64,000 nt of DNA from Mycobacterium sp. GA-1199 (GCF_001500045.1 NZ_LQIX01000001.1:574343-638342); one strand, 5' to 3'; positions 30,977 through 40,356 are shown, counted from the first letter of the stretch. Numbers and translations: made by a program. The notes: generated from the sequence alone by a model not told the origin.

Positions 30977-32327
30977 CCACGCCTCCCATCACCGGGTCGA
31001 TCGACGCCACCGCAGTGATCAGATCGGCGACCATGCCGCCTTCACACATCGCGGCGACGGCCTGCAGGTTGTTGAACGACGGATCCCGGTAATGCACGCG
31101 GTAGGGGCGGGTGCCGCCGTCGGACACCATGTGTACGCCGAGTTCGCCTCGGGGGGACTCGATCGCGACGTAGACCTGCCCGGCGGGCACCCGGATTCCC
31201 TCCGTGACGAGTTTGAAGTGGTGGATCAGCCCCTCCATCGAGTGACCCATGATCCTGGCGATGTGCTCGGGGGAGTTGCCGAGCCCGTCCGGGCCGACCT
31301 TCAGGTCGGCCGGCCAACCCAGTTTCTTGTCCTCGATCATCACGGGTCCGGGCCGAAGGCGATCCAGGCACTGCTCGACGATTTTCAGCGATTCGTGCAT
31401 CTCCTTGACCCGGATCAGATACCGGCCGTAGGAGTCGCAGCCCTCATCGGTGATCACGTCGAAGTCGTATGTCTCGTAGCCGCAATACGGCTGGGCCTTG
31501 CGCAGGTCGTGCGGCAGCCCGGTGGATCGCAGGCAGGGCCCGGTGATCCCGAGCGCCATGCACCCGGTCAGATCGAGATAACCGACGCCGACCGTGCGGG
31601 CCTTCCAGATGTAGTTCTCGTTGAGCAGGTCCTCGAGGTCCTTGAGCCGCTTGGGCATCAGGTCGAGCACCTCACGGATCTGCGGGATGGCCTCGTCGGG
31701 CAGGTCCATCGCCACCCCGCCCGGACGGACGTAGGCGCTGTTCATCCGCAGGCCCGTCACGGTCTCGAACACCGACAGGATCTGCTCGCGCTCACGGAAT
31801 CCGTAGAACATCGCGCTCATCGCGCCCAGTTCCATCCCGCCGGTCGCCAGCGCGACAAGATGCGAGGAGATCCGGTTCAGTTCCATCATCATCACGCGAA
31901 TGACGCTGGCGCGCTCGGGGATCGCGTCGGTGACACCCAGCAGCTTCTCGACACCCAGGCAGTAGGCGGTCTCGTTGAAGAACGGCGACAGATAGTCCAT
32001 CCGCGTGACGAACGTGACGCCCTGCGTCCAGTTGCGGAACTCGAGGTTCTTCTCGATCCCGGTGTGCAGGTAGCCGATTCCGCAGCGAGCGGAGATGACC
32101 GTCTCACCCTCGATCTCGAGGACCAGGCGAAGCACACCGTGAGTCGATGGGTGCTGCGGCCCCATGTTCACGACGATGCGTTCACCTGCGTGCGCGGCGG
32201 CCGCGTCCTTGGCGGCCTTGACCACTTGGTCCCAATCCTGGCCGCCGACAACGACTACCGTCTCGTTGTCCGACGCGCCCGAGGACGAAGCGCCGCCCGG
32301 CGTGGGCGGGACGTGCGAAATGCTCAT
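30969..32327 (-). CDS. nuoD: NADH-quinone oxidoreductase subunit D
   Basis: A 452-residue, 49-kDa-type subunit that lines the quinone-reducing site near N2. '[20 protein letters not shown]' near residue 54 holds the His that contacts quinone; '[12 protein letters not shown]' and '[11 protein letters not shown]'-like sequence (here '[13 protein letters not shown]') follow. A 35-residue Ser/Gly/Ala-rich N-terminal extension is present. Its ATG at 32327 overlaps the nuoC stop by 1 nt. The 93-bp gap to nuoE, unusual in this operon, is filled by tandem repeats. Confidence 0.95.
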   Translation of the reverse strand: MSISHVPPTPGGASSSGASDNETVVVVGGQDWDQVVKAAKDAAAAHAGERIVVNMGPQHPSTHGVLRLVLEIEGETVISARCGIGYLHTGIEKNLEFRNWTQGVTFVTRMDYLSPFFNETAYCLGVEKLLGVTDAIPERASVIRVMMMELNRISSHLVALATGGMELGAMSAMFYGFREREQILSVFETVTGLRMNSAYVRPGGVAMDLPDEAIPQIREVLDLMPKRLKDLEDLLNENYIWKARTVGVGYLDLTGCMALGITGPCLRSTGLPHDLRKAQPYCGYETYDFDVITDEGCDSYGRYLIRVKEMHESLKIVEQCLDRLRPGPVMIEDKKLGWPADLKVGPDGLGNSPEHIARIMGHSMEGLIHHFKLVTEGIRVPAGQVYVAIESPRGELGVHMVSDGGTRPYRVHYRDPSFNNLQAVAAMCEGGMVADLITAVASIDPVMGGVDR

Positions 32328-33052
32328 CAGCTGTAGGCCCTCCGTTGATCGGGCGGAGGAATCTCGGCGCCGTGGTATTCCACCGGGATGCCGCCCAACG
32401 GGTAGTCCTTGCGCTGCGGGTGCCCGACCCAGTCGTCGGGCATCTCGATCCGGGTCAGGGCGGGATGCCCGTCGAAGATGATGCCGAAGAAGTCGTAGGT
32501 CTCGCGTTCGTGCCAGTCGGTGGTGGGATAGACCTCGAACAGCGACGGGATGTGCGGGTCGGCGTCCGGTGCGGCGACCTCGATCAGGATCCGCCGGTTG
32601 TGGGTGATGGACATCAGCGGATACACCGCGTGCAGTTCTCGCCCGACTTTGTCGGGGTAGTGCACCCCACTCACCCCGAGACACAACTCGAAACGCAACT
32701 GCGGATCGTCTCGTAGCGTGCGGGCCACGACAGGCAGCTGGTCACGCTGCACCTCGAGGGTCAGCTCGTCGCGGTAGACCACGACGCGCTCGATCGATGC
32801 CGCATAACCGTCGTCGCCGAGCACCTCGGCGAGGCGATCGACGACCTCGTCGAAATAGCGGCCGTACGGACGCGGGGAGCTGCCGGGCAGCGCCACGGGT
32901 CGCACCAGGCGCCCGTAGCCGGAGGTGTCGCCCGACCCCTTGGCCCCGAACATCCCCCGGCGCACGCCGATGATCTTCGGTGCGCCCGCGCCGGTGCCGT
33001 TGCCGTTCGTCGCGCCCATCTTCGACTGCTCTTCCCCCGAGTCGCTGGTCAT
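32327..33052 (-). CDS. nuoC: NADH-quinone oxidoreductase subunit C
   Basis: A 241-residue 30-kDa-type subunit. '[20 protein letters not shown]' near residue 185 and '[19 protein letters not shown]' are the family signature. The first 50 residues are Gly/Thr-rich and absent from E. coli. There is a possible internal ATG 11 codons in. It binds NuoB and NuoD in the peripheral arm. It overlaps nuoB by 4 nt and nuoD by 1 nt. Confidence 0.95.
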   Translation of the reverse strand: MTSDSGEEQSKMGATNGNGTGAGAPKIIGVRRGMFGAKGSGDTSGYGRLVRPVALPGSSPRPYGRYFDEVVDRLAEVLGDDGYAASIERVVVYRDELTLEVQRDQLPVVARTLRDDPQLRFELCLGVSGVHYPDKVGRELHAVYPLMSITHNRRILIEVAAPDADPHIPSLFEVYPTTDWHERETYDFFGIIFDGHPALTRIEMPDDWVGHPQRKDYPLGGIPVEYHGAEIPPPDQRRAYS

Positions 33053-33603
33053 CGCAGCAGCCCTTTGAGCTCGATGGTCGGGGTGACGGCCAGCGCGGCC
33101 TGCTCGGCCTCGCGGATCGCCTCTTCCCGGTGCACGCCGAGCGGCATCTCCTGGATCTTGTCGTGCAGCTTCAAGATCGCGTGCAGCAGCATCTCCGGGC
33201 GCGGTGGGCAACCGGGCAGGTAGATGTCCACCGGGACGACGTGATCGACCCCCTGGACGATCGCGTAGTTGTTGAACATGCCGCCCGAGGATGCGCACAC
33301 CCCCATCGCCAAAACCCACTTCGGCTCGGCCATCTGGTCGTAGATCTGGCGCAGCACCGGTGCCATCTTCTGGCTGACCCGCCCCGCCACGATCATCAGG
33401 TCGGCCTGGCGGGGCGTGGCCGAGAACCGCTCCATGCCGAACCGGGAGATGTCGAATCGCGGGCCGGCCGTGGCCATCATCTCGATCGCGCAGCAGGCCA
33501 ACCCGAACGTCGCAGGCCACAACGAGCCCTTGCGGATGTAACCCGCCACCTTCTCGACGGTCGACAGTAGGATCCCGCCCGGCAGCTTCTCCTCTAGTCC
33601 CAT
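33049..33603 (-). CDS. nuoB: NADH-quinone oxidoreductase subunit B (N2 cluster)
   Basis: A 184-residue subunit that carries cluster N2, the last electron donor to quinone. The tandem cysteines are in '[10 protein letters not shown]' near residue 36, with further ligands in '[10 protein letters not shown]' near 102 and '[10 protein letters not shown]' near 131. All are present. ATG at 33603 overlaps the end of nuoA by 10 nt. Confidence 0.96.
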   Translation of the reverse strand: MGLEEKLPGGILLSTVEKVAGYIRKGSLWPATFGLACCAIEMMATAGPRFDISRFGMERFSATPRQADLMIVAGRVSQKMAPVLRQIYDQMAEPKWVLAMGVCASSGGMFNNYAIVQGVDHVVPVDIYLPGCPPRPEMLLHAILKLHDKIQEMPLGVHREEAIREAEQAALAVTPTIELKGLLR

Positions 33604-33968
33604 GCCAGACCTCCCCGTCGCCATACGTAGGCGTAGGCCACGAACACCGCGGCCATGAACAGCAGCATCTCTACCAGGGCAAACAGCCCCAGACTGTCGA
33701 ACGCGACGGCCCACGGGTACAGGAAGACGATCTCGATGTCGAAGATGATGAACAACATCGCGGTCAAGTAGTACTTGATCGGAAACCGCTGGCCGGTCGG
33801 CTGACCGGACGCACCTCCGTGCGGCACCGGCTCGATGCCGCATTCGTAGGCCTCGAGCTTGGCCCGGTTGTAGCGACGCGGGCCGACCAGCAGAGCAATG
33901 GCAACCGAGCCGACCGCGAACGCAGCCGCAATAGCGCCAAGCACCAGGATTGGCGTGTACAAATCCAT
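33594..33968 (-). CDS. nuoA: NADH-quinone oxidoreductase subunit A
   Basis: A 124-residue three-helix membrane subunit and the first gene of the 14-gene nuo operon. 'YECGIEP' (residues 40-46) in the loop that meets NuoD and NuoB, and '[13 protein letters not shown]' are its signatures. ATG at 33968 gives the M-D-L-Y-T-P-I-L-V opening shared with other mycobacterial NuoA; an in-frame TTG at 33977 closer to GAGGGAG is the alternative. The 166 bp to the next gene probably hold the operon promoter, but I see no convincing hexamers. Confidence 0.94.
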   Translation of the reverse strand: MDLYTPILVLGAIAAAFAVGSVAIALLVGPRRYNRAKLEAYECGIEPVPHGGASGQPTGQRFPIKYYLTAMLFIIFDIEIVFLYPWAVAFDSLGLFALVEMLLFMAAVFVAYAYVWRRGGLAWD

Positions 33969-34134
33969 ACCGAGCAAACGCTCCCTCGTGGGCTGTTCGA
34001 TGTGAGCTTACCCACACCCTAGCGCCCTTTGGGATGCGCGCCACACCTTTTGGTTAGTATCGCTATTGGCAACGCGTGGCTATGTCGTCATGCCTCCAAT
34101 AGGCAAGTGCGACAGGTGTTTACGTGTTTTCTGG

Positions 34135-34536
34135 CTATTGCACCAGGGTGCGCATCAGCGATGCCACGGCGTCGCCGAGCCGGATCGGATCGATCGGATG
34201 GGGAACGGCGGCTTCCGCGCGCGACCAGCGGGCCAGCCACGCGTCATCGGGCCGGCCGGTGAGCACCAGGATCGGCGGGCAGTCGGCGATCTCGTCCTTG
34301 AGCTGCTTGGCGATTCCCATCCCGCCGACGGGGGTGGCTTCGCCGTCGAGGATCACCAGATCGAACCCGCCTTCATCCATCTGGCGAATGACCATGGGGC
34401 CCGTCGCCACCTCGACGTAGGTCAGCTCTGGCAACTCCGGATGCACCCGCTTACCGAGCGCGAGTTGTACCTCTTCGCGGGTCCTTGGGTTGTCGCTGTA
34501 GACGAGGACCCGCAACGGACGCGATGAGTCGGCCAT
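34135..34536 (-). CDS. Rv3143-like stand-alone receiver (response-regulator) protein, atypical
   Basis: A 133-residue single receiver domain with no output domain, matching Rv3143, which also sits upstream of nuoA. The beta-3 Asp is in 'LVILDGEATP' (D64) and the T-loop is 'VLTGRPD'. Two usual receiver residues are odd: the N-terminal acidic pair is reduced to one Asp in 'LVYSDNP' (D15), and the beta-5 Lys is replaced, reading 'VPHPIDP' with His113 where KP is normal. Phosphorylation may therefore be weak or absent. No kinase gene is nearby. A role linked to the nuo operon is suggested only by position. Confidence 0.8.
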   Translation of the reverse strand: MADSSRPLRVLVYSDNPRTREEVQLALGKRVHPELPELTYVEVATGPMVIRQMDEGGFDLVILDGEATPVGGMGIAKQLKDEIADCPPILVLTGRPDDAWLARWSRAEAAVPHPIDPIRLGDAVASLMRTLVQ

Positions 34537-34551
34537 GCCGTGATCGTACGG

Positions 34552-35085
34552 CTAGCGGGTGTGCCGGAACACCAGGTCGCCGGAGATCGTCGACTTGTCG
34601 CCGATCATGCCCACGAGGTTTCCGTCGACCCCGAAGTCCCGCCGGCTGATGGTTGCCTTGGTGGCCAGCCGCATCCCGCCGTCGCCGACCGGTGTGACCT
34701 TGGTGCGCAGTGTCAGCGGTCGGGTCGTGCCCTTGATCGTCAGTTCGGCTCGCAGGTCGATGGTGTCGCCGTCGATCGCGTCGGCTCCGGTGATGAGCAC
34801 GCTGATCTCCGGATGGGTCTCTGCTCCAAAAAAATCGGCGGAGTGCAGGTGTTCATCGCGTTTACGGATACCGGTACGCAGTGACGCGGCTTTGATCTCG
34901 ATATGCCCGGAAACGGTTTGTGGCGCGGATAATTGGCCGTCACCGCCGAATTCGGTGAACCGGCCCTTGACGGGCACGAGGCCCCACATCGACTTGCTGC
35001 GCACCGTGATCGTGGACTGGGCCGGGTCCAGCGTCCATGTTCCCGTCGAAGCGGGATCACTGAAAAGCTCACTCAGACTTACCAT
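34552..35085 (-). CDS. YceI-family lipid-binding-like protein
   Basis: A 177-residue YceI-like protein: a beta-barrel lipocalin-type fold that binds isoprenoid or other lipids in known members. 'TWTLDPAQSTITVRSKSMWG' opens the domain, 'IRKRDEHLHSADFFGAETHP' is the characteristic central segment, and 'SRRDFGV' precedes the last strands. No signal peptide is seen, unlike E. coli YceI, so it is probably cytoplasmic. It follows an NTF2-like gene 40 bp upstream on the same strand. Confidence 0.85.
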   Translation of the reverse strand: MVSLSELFSDPASTGTWTLDPAQSTITVRSKSMWGLVPVKGRFTEFGGDGQLSAPQTVSGHIEIKAASLRTGIRKRDEHLHSADFFGAETHPEISVLITGADAIDGDTIDLRAELTIKGTTRPLTLRTKVTPVGDGGMRLATKATISRRDFGVDGNLVGMIGDKSTISGDLVFRHTR

Positions 35086-35125
35086 GTCGTCTCCTGGTTG
35101 AATGTTCGGCGTCGCCGCCGGATCG

Positions 35126-35515
35126 TTACGCGGGCTCGAGCAGTGGAGCGATCTCCGCCGGGTCGAAGTACTCGTCGATCCGGCTGATCAGGCCGTCGGC
35201 GCCCAGCTTGATGATGATGCCGACGCGCATCGCGATGACGCCGCCGTTGTGTCCTGCCGCGTGCAGGATGTGCTGCTGGACCAACCCCCCGTCGAACAGC
35301 TGTCGATCGATGACCTCGTATCGGCGTTGGGAGGTGGTGTCGATGAACCAGTGGAGGACTCGAAGTGCCCGGTCCTTGTCGCGGTCGCGGTCGGCCACCT
35401 TCCAGACCACGATGTCGTCGTGCCACAGCCGCGAAATCGTGTCGCGGTCGCCGGACTCGATGGCCGCGAACAAGCGATCCGCCACGTCGGTGACGGTGTC
35501 GTGGGCAACGGTCAC
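35126..35515 (-). CDS. NTF2/SnoaL-like protein (ketosteroid-isomerase fold)
   Basis: A 129-residue protein with the cone-shaped alpha+beta barrel pattern of the SnoaL/NTF2 group: an N-terminal helix pair ('TDVADRLFAAIESGDRDTI'), 'LWHDDIVVW', and a C-terminal 'LISRIDEYFDPAEIAPLL'. Members act as isomerases, hydratases or binding proteins, and the pocket residues here do not point to one. GTG at 35515 is chosen because AAGGAGG stands 5 nt upstream; the longer frame beyond it is unlikely. It is divergent from the methyltransferase gene, 47 bp apart. Confidence 0.8.
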   Translation of the reverse strand: MTVAHDTVTDVADRLFAAIESGDRDTISRLWHDDIVVWKVADRDRDKDRALRVLHWFIDTTSQRRYEVIDRQLFDGGLVQQHILHAAGHNGGVIAMRVGIIIKLGADGLISRIDEYFDPAEIAPLLEPA

Positions 35516-35562
35516 GTGATCCTCCTTGACCTCAACGCCGATTGAGGTTGAACACTGGCGGC

Positions 35563-36195
35563 ATGGATGTGACACCTACTCTCTCGCTATTCGACGACGC
35601 CTACAAGAGCGGGACCGCACCATGGGTGATCGGCGAGCCGCAGCCGGCGATCGTCAAACTGGAACGCTCCGGCCTGATCCGTGGCACGGTGCTCGACGTC
35701 GGCTGCGGCGCCGGTGAGCACACGATCCTGCTCACCGGACTCGGTTACGACGTGCTCGGCGTCGACTACGCACCGTCGGCGGTCGATCATGCGCGCAAAA
35801 ACGCCGAGGCAAAGGGTGTCGACGCGCGGTTCGAGGTCGCCGATGCCATGGATCTCGGGAAGGCCACCTACGACACCATCGTCGACAGCGCGCTGTTCCA
35901 CATCTTCGATGAGACCGACCGCGCCAGATACGTAGCCAGTCTGCGTGCGGCGTGCCGGCCGGGCGGCGTGGTCCACGTGCTCGCGCTTTCCGACCGCGGC
36001 CGCGGATTCGGCCCGCAGGTCAGCGAATCCGACATCCGCGACGCGTTCGGCGACGGTTGGCTGCTGGAGTCGCTGGGGGAGACCACCTACCGTGGCGTCG
36101 TTCACCCCGCCCAGGCCGATGCCATCGGATTGGCGGCCGGAAGTCTCGTCGACGAACCGGCGTGGCTCGCCCGAATTCGCCGCCGCCCCTCCTGA
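35563..36195 (+). CDS. Class I SAM-dependent methyltransferase
   Basis: A 210-residue methyltransferase. Motif I is 'VLDVGCGAGEHTILL' (about 45-59), motif II around 'VLGVDYAPSAVDHAR', motif III near 'FEVADAMDLG', and 'RACRPGGVVHVLALSDRG' (here 'AACRPGGVVHVLALSD') is the post-IV region. The fold is complete; the acceptor is not predictable. ATG at 35563 is preferred over TTG 35542, which lies closer to the divergent gene. It ends just before a strong bidirectional hairpin that separates it from the convergent catabolic operon. Confidence 0.85.
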   Translation: MDVTPTLSLFDDAYKSGTAPWVIGEPQPAIVKLERSGLIRGTVLDVGCGAGEHTILLTGLGYDVLGVDYAPSAVDHARKNAEAKGVDARFEVADAMDLGKATYDTIVDSALFHIFDETDRARYVASLRAACRPGGVVHVLALSDRGRGFGPQVSESDIRDAFGDGWLLESLGETTYRGVVHPAQADAIGLAAGSLVDEPAWLARIRRRPS

Positions 36196-36248
36196 GCGAT
36201 TTGTGCGTGATTCCGTTCGCTCAGCGATCGTTTTCACTCACAAATCGC
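36196..36248. terminator. Long hairpin between convergent genes (bidirectional terminator)
   Basis: GCGATTTGTG (36196-36205) pairs perfectly with CACAAATCGC (36239-36248); pairing extends inwards with one mismatch (CGTGA/TCACT), around a loop that itself holds TCGCT/AGCGA and TTTT. It fills the gap between two stop codons. Confidence 0.75.
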
Positions 36249-36249
36249 A

Positions 36250-36591
36250 TCAGTAGCCGGGGTGGTTGACGTCAAGGCGGTGCCGCACGATTGTCCGCAG
36301 CACGGGCAACAGCTCTGCGGCGCGGCCGTCGAGCTCGCCTGAGCGGATCGCGGCGGCCAGTTCGGGTTCGTCGCGGTAACCGAGTTCGCGCAGGGCTTCG
36401 GTGACCTCGCCGGAAGACGTGTCGAGTAGTTCGCGTTCGACGATGCGCAACACATTGGCCGCGACGCGGGCGTGGAAGTTGACCTGGCCCGCATCGGCGG
36501 ATCCGGTGGCGTTGCGGACGTCCTTCTCGAGGAAGCCGGCGACGGCGGCGACGAGTTCAGCCGCCGTCGGTCGGCCGTACAGCCAGCTCAT
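36250..36591 (-). CDS. DUF6285 protein, LvaB-like
   Basis: A 113-residue helical protein of the DUF6285 type. 'QVNFHARVAANVLRIVEREL' (about 36-55) and 'VRHRLDVNHPGY' at the very end are the family's conserved patches. LvaB of the Pseudomonas levulinate pathway has this size and is required with the kinase LvaA to phosphorylate 4-hydroxyacyl-CoA. Here the gene overlaps the APH-fold kinase by 4 nt and is last in the operon, exactly the partnership expected. The frame is open further upstream but within the kinase gene. The functional link is inferred from family and context. Confidence 0.78.
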   Translation of the reverse strand: MSWLYGRPTAAELVAAVAGFLEKDVRNATGSADAGQVNFHARVAANVLRIVERELLDTSSGEVTEALRELGYRDEPELAAAIRSGELDGRAAELLPVLRTIVRHRLDVNHPGY

Positions 36592-37559
36592 CGCGGTCCT
36601 CCTCCTTCGAGCAGATCCAACACGTCCCACTCGGTTTCGCTGACCCGCCGTCCGATCGCGGCCAGCTCGACCGACTCCGTCTGCCCCGACAGGTGACGTT
36701 CGGCCTGGTATCTGCAGATGACGCCCCACCGCAGGGTGGCCACGGTCAACCACCACCGGAACGCCTCCCGGTCCAGCGTCACGCCCGCGGCCGATTCATA
36801 GGCGACCAGGAAGTCCTCGACGCTGCCCAAACCGCCGGCACCGCGATCCTCCGGCGCGCCGAAACGCCATGCCCGGATACAGAACCAGGCCAGGTCCTCA
36901 TAGACCTCCCCGATGTGGACGAGCTCCCAGTCCAGCACCGCCGCCAGCCCAGTGTCGTCGACAATCAGGTTGCCCATCCGGAAGTCACCGTGCACCAGCA
37001 CGTGCTGCGACGACGGCGGGCGGTTGCCCTCGAGCCAGCGGAATGCCCATTCGAATGTCGCTGTGGTATCGCCCATTTCGTCGAGGCGAGCCCGCCATTC
37101 GGACAGCTGATCCGACGGCGGCACCTCAATCCCCTGGTGGTCCGCGCGGTGGATGGCAGCAAGCGCCTGAGCGCACTGGACCAGCAACCGCTCGCGGCCG
37201 GGATCGTCCAGCGAGCGATAAATCCTGCGCACGATCGTCTCACCGCCGATGGCGTCGCAGATCAGATACGGATTACCCAGTGCGGCAGGGGAGTTGTCGG
37301 CGGTGAGGATGTGGGGCACCGGCGCCCCCGCGGCGGCCGCCCGTTGCTGAACGGCGGCTTCCAGTTCCATGCTCGCGTGGACGTCGTCGGGCGGGCCCGT
37401 GCGCAGAATCAGGGCGCGACGGGTGTCGGTGACCGCGTCGAACGCCCACGTCGTGCGGCTCGCCCCGCCGGTCAGCGCGTGCAGATTCTCGACGGCGACG
37501 CCCTCGCCGAGCACCGGGGCGAGGACGCCGGTGAGAGCGTCGGCGAGTTCGCGGCTCAA
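36588..37559 (-). CDS. APH-fold phosphotransferase, LvaA/ACAD10-type kinase
   Basis: A 323-residue kinase of the aminoglycoside-phosphotransferase fold. The catalytic loop 'LVHGDFRMGNLIVDD' is canonical (HGDxxxxN) and 'AAVLDWELVHIGEVYEDLAWF' gives the metal-binding Asp. 'GGASRTTWAFDA' near residue 30 is the nucleotide-binding turn. This branch matches the kinase domain of ACAD10/11 and LvaA, which phosphorylate the hydroxyl of 4-hydroxyacyl-CoAs. It overlaps the acyl-CoA dehydrogenase and the DUF6285 gene by 4 nt each. Resistance to aminoglycosides is unlikely. Confidence 0.85.
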   Translation of the reverse strand: MSRELADALTGVLAPVLGEGVAVENLHALTGGASRTTWAFDAVTDTRRALILRTGPPDDVHASMELEAAVQQRAAAAGAPVPHILTADNSPAALGNPYLICDAIGGETIVRRIYRSLDDPGRERLLVQCAQALAAIHRADHQGIEVPPSDQLSEWRARLDEMGDTTATFEWAFRWLEGNRPPSSQHVLVHGDFRMGNLIVDDTGLAAVLDWELVHIGEVYEDLAWFCIRAWRFGAPEDRGAGGLGSVEDFLVAYESAAGVTLDREAFRWWLTVATLRWGVICRYQAERHLSGQTESVELAAIGRRVSETEWDVLDLLEGGGPR

Positions 37560-38794
37560 CGCTTGCCGAACCCGAACAGCCGCTGTGCCACCCGCCGGAT
37601 CTGAATCTCCTCGGCTCCCTCGGTGATCCGGTACCGCCGGTGATGGCGGTAGATGTGTTCGAACGGTTCGTGCCTGCTGTAGCCGACGCCGCCGAACACC
37701 TGCATTGCGCGGTCGGCGGCATCACAGACCAGCCGGTTGGCACGATAGTTGGCCATCGACACCTTGTCCGAGACCTCCATGTGGTGGTTGCGGTCCAACT
37801 CCGTTGCCGCGTAATACACCAACAGCCGCACCATCTGCGCTTCGGTCTGCAACTCCACCAGAGGCCACTGCACGGCCTGGTTCACGGCCAGCGGCTTGCC
37901 GAAGACCTTGCGGTCTCCCGCGTACTGCACGGCGCGGTCGATGCAGTATTGCGCGGCGCCGAGGCTGCTGGCCGCCTGGCGAATCCTGTTCTCGTGCAGG
38001 AACGTTTGGCCCACCTCCAGGCCGCGGTCGATCTCACCGAGCACCGCGTCGGCGGGCACCCGGACGTCCTTCAGTTCGACCTCGCCGTGGTCGGTCGGCA
38101 TGTTGAACGACCACCAGTAGTACGGCACGGTGAATCCGGGGGCGTCGGTGGGCACCAGGAACGCGGTGATGCCGCGGGCCTGTCCGGCTTCTCCGGAAGT
38201 GCGGGCGAACACCAGATCGTGGGTGGCGCGGTGCACTCCGGTGTTGAATCGTTTGGCGCCGTTGATGATCCACTCGTCACCGTCGCGCACCGCGGTGGTC
38301 TCCATCCAGGTGGCGTCCGACCCGTGTGCGGGCTCGGTGAGGCCGAAGGCCATCGACCGTTTGCCGGTGATCAACGCCTCGGTCCACTCGGCTTTCTGCG
38401 CGTCGGTGCCGAACCGGTCCATCATGATGACCTGCGGGAAGTTGCCGACGATCGACGACTCGTTCTGCAGGTCGTTGTGCAGCCCGAGGCCCTTGTGCGC
38501 GAGATGTTCGCGGATGACGGCCATGTCGATGTTGCTTCCGTCGCGGCCACCGAACCGCGACGGCAGCCCGTAGCGCAGCCAGCCCGCCGCGTCCGCGCGC
38601 CTGCGCATCTCGTCGAGCAGGTCCTCCCATTCCCGGCGAGGGATCCCGTCGTTGTCCCAGTCCGTACGGGCATGTTCGCGACGCTTGTCGAAGAACTGGA
38701 TGTTCTCGCGTTCCAGCGGCTTGATCTCTGCCTCGATGAAGGCGTCCATGTCGGCGAGGAGTTGGGGCAGATGGTCGGGCAGAGCGAAATCCAC
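37556..38794 (-). CDS. Acyl-CoA dehydrogenase, LvaC/ACAD11-type
   Basis: A 412-residue FAD-dependent acyl-CoA dehydrogenase. 'MAFGLTEPAHGSDATWMETTA' (about 150-170) is the FAD/substrate loop, and 'ADRAMQVFGGVGYSRHEPFEHIYRHHR' (key residues QVFGG and RHHR) with 'RITEGAEEIQIRRVAQRL' forms the C-terminal helix bundle. The usual catalytic Glu region reads as in long-chain/ACAD10-11 members. In the Lva system the dehydrogenase-fold partner eliminates phosphate from the 4-phospho-acyl-CoA and helps move the hydroxyl to C3. It lies 20 bp downstream of the TetR gene and overlaps the kinase by 4 nt. Confidence 0.85.
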   Translation of the reverse strand: MDFALPDHLPQLLADMDAFIEAEIKPLERENIQFFDKRREHARTDWDNDGIPRREWEDLLDEMRRRADAAGWLRYGLPSRFGGRDGSNIDMAVIREHLAHKGLGLHNDLQNESSIVGNFPQVIMMDRFGTDAQKAEWTEALITGKRSMAFGLTEPAHGSDATWMETTAVRDGDEWIINGAKRFNTGVHRATHDLVFARTSGEAGQARGITAFLVPTDAPGFTVPYYWWSFNMPTDHGEVELKDVRVPADAVLGEIDRGLEVGQTFLHENRIRQAASSLGAAQYCIDRAVQYAGDRKVFGKPLAVNQAVQWPLVELQTEAQMVRLLVYYAATELDRNHHMEVSDKVSMANYRANRLVCDAADRAMQVFGGVGYSRHEPFEHIYRHHRRYRITEGAEEIQIRRVAQRLFGFGKR

Positions 38795-38814
38795 GTTGAT
38801 TTCCTTTCCGGGGT

Positions 38815-39435
38815 TCAGAAACCGTACAGCGTCTTCTTCCAGATCCTCGACAGCGTCGCGATCGCATCCTCGTCGGTCAGCTCGATGCCGAGGCCCGATG
38901 TTCCGACGAAGACGGTGGTGAAGTTCTCGAACAGCAGCGCGATGGCCGCCGCGGTGTGCTCGGGATTGAGTTCGGCGCCGTAGCCCTGCTCCTGTGCTCG
39001 GCGCACCGACGCGGCGACGACGTCCATCCCCAGCCGGCGAAACTCGTTCTGCACCGCGGCGAACCGGGGTTGGGTTGCGGCCAGTTGCGCCACCGCGATC
39101 ATGATCCCGATGTTCTGTTTGAACATGTTCCAGTAGCCGGTGACCACGCTGCGGAAGAACGCGTCGTCCTCCGGTGATTCCGGTAGGTCCAGCGCCCCGC
39201 CGGACGGTGCCACCACCTCGCGCAGGAACGACTGCGCGAGCACCGCCAGCAGGTCTTCCTTGTCCGTGAAGTAGCGGTAGAAGGAAGCCGGGGACTTACC
39301 CGCCGCCGAGGTGATGTCGCCGAGCGTCGTACCGTGAAAACCCCGTTCGGCGAACAGCTTCCGCGCGGCCTTTTCGATGGCCTCGCGGGTCTGGCGGCCC
39401 TTGGCGCTCAGCGTTGCCGACGGTCCGGTGGGCAC
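38815..39435 (-). CDS. TetR-family regulator inside the catabolic operon
   Basis: A 206-residue TetR regulator. HTH region: 'RKLFAERGFHGTTLGDITSA' then 'KSPASFYRYFTDKEDLL' (about 22-62). The C-terminal part has a 'FFRSVVTGYWNMFKQNIGIM' segment common in TetR_C ligand domains. It is the fifth gene of the operon, 6 bp after the HMG-CoA-lyase-like gene, so it is transcribed with the enzymes it probably controls. Likely target: the 26-bp palindrome upstream of the first gene, by inference from location. Confidence 0.85.
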   Translation of the reverse strand: MPTGPSATLSAKGRQTREAIEKAARKLFAERGFHGTTLGDITSAAGKSPASFYRYFTDKEDLLAVLAQSFLREVVAPSGGALDLPESPEDDAFFRSVVTGYWNMFKQNIGIMIAVAQLAATQPRFAAVQNEFRRLGMDVVAASVRRAQEQGYGAELNPEHTAAAIALLFENFTTVFVGTSGLGIELTDEDAIATLSRIWKKTLYGF

Positions 39436-39441
39436 GTGCGC

Positions 39442-40356
39442 TCAGTTCAGGATTCGGTCGCCGGCGCGCAGCAGCGAACTCGGAAGATCGTGTCCGACCA
39501 GGCGTTGCGCCACACCCGCCGCTTCGATCGCGGCGACCAGGTCCACATCGACGCCGATCCCGCTGTCGCGCAACAGATACACCAAGTCCTCGGTGGCGAT
39601 GTTGCCGCTCGCGCCGGGTGCGAACGGGCAACCGCCGAGCCCGCCCACAGACGCGTCCAGCCGGGTGATGCCCGCCGTGACCGCCGCATAGGCACTGGCC
39701 AGCCCGGCCCCGCGGGTGTTGTGGAAGTGTGCGCCGAGCGGGATCTCGCCGACCATCGGGCGCAGCGCCTCGATCGTCTCGGTCACCCGCCGCGGGGTGG
39801 CGGTACCGATGGTGTCGGCGATCGCCAGCCGGTCAACCTCGCTCGACAACGCCGTCGTCATCACGTCGACGACCCGCTGATGCGGTGTCGGCCCGTCGAA
39901 CGGACAGTCCCATGTGGTCGCGACGATGACCTCGACGCTGGCCCCGCTGTCGTGCGCGATCGCGATGATCTCCGGAATCAACGCCGTCGACTCTGCCGAC
40001 GTGCGGCCCACATTGGCGCGGCTGTGGCCGTCGGCGGCCGACACCACGTACTCGATCGACGACAGCCCCGCCGCGATCGCTCGTTTGGCGCCGTTCGGGC
40101 TGGCCACCAGCGCGGAGAATTCGATGCCGTGCGAATCGCGGTACTCCTGCAGATGCGTGGCGAGATCGGCGGCGTCGGCCAGGGCGGGCACCTTCGACGG
40201 CGAGACGAACGCCGTCGCCTCCATCTCGCGCACCCCCGTGGCGGCGACGGCGGCCAGCAGTTCGAGCTTGGCCGACAACGAAATCGGATCCTCGATTTGC
40301 AGGCCGTCACGCAGCGAAACGTCCCGTATCTGCACGTGTTCGGGTAGTTCGTTCAC
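39442..40356 (-). CDS. Hydroxymethylglutaryl-CoA lyase-like enzyme
   Basis: A 304-residue TIM-barrel lyase of the HMGL family. 'IRDVSLRDGLQIED' opens the barrel with the metal/substrate Arg and Asp, 'HFHNTRGAG' gives the metal His pair, and 'GLGGCPFAPGASGN' near residue 240 is the HMG-CoA lyase signature with the active-site Cys. True HMGL splits HMG-CoA to acetyl-CoA and acetoacetate; relatives cleave other 3-hydroxy-3-methylacyl-CoAs. Neighbours (CoA-transferase, acyl-CoA dehydrogenase) suggest it cleaves the operon's own branched intermediate. Overlaps the CoA-transferase by 4 nt. Confidence 0.85.
   Translation of the reverse strand: MNELPEHVQIRDVSLRDGLQIEDPISLSAKLELLAAVAATGVREMEATAFVSPSKVPALADAADLATHLQEYRDSHGIEFSALVASPNGAKRAIAAGLSSIEYVVSAADGHSRANVGRTSAESTALIPEIIAIAHDSGASVEVIVATTWDCPFDGPTPHQRVVDVMTTALSSEVDRLAIADTIGTATPRRVTETIEALRPMVGEIPLGAHFHNTRGAGLASAYAAVTAGITRLDASVGGLGGCPFAPGASGNIATEDLVYLLRDSGIGVDVDLVAAIEAAGVAQRLVGHDLPSSLLRAGDRILN

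Noticed and set aside
36588..37559. Aminoglycoside resistance from the APH-fold proteins (also 14948-16081)
   Set aside because: Both belong to metabolic kinase branches with acyl-CoA or unknown-function neighbours; the fold alone does not imply resistance.
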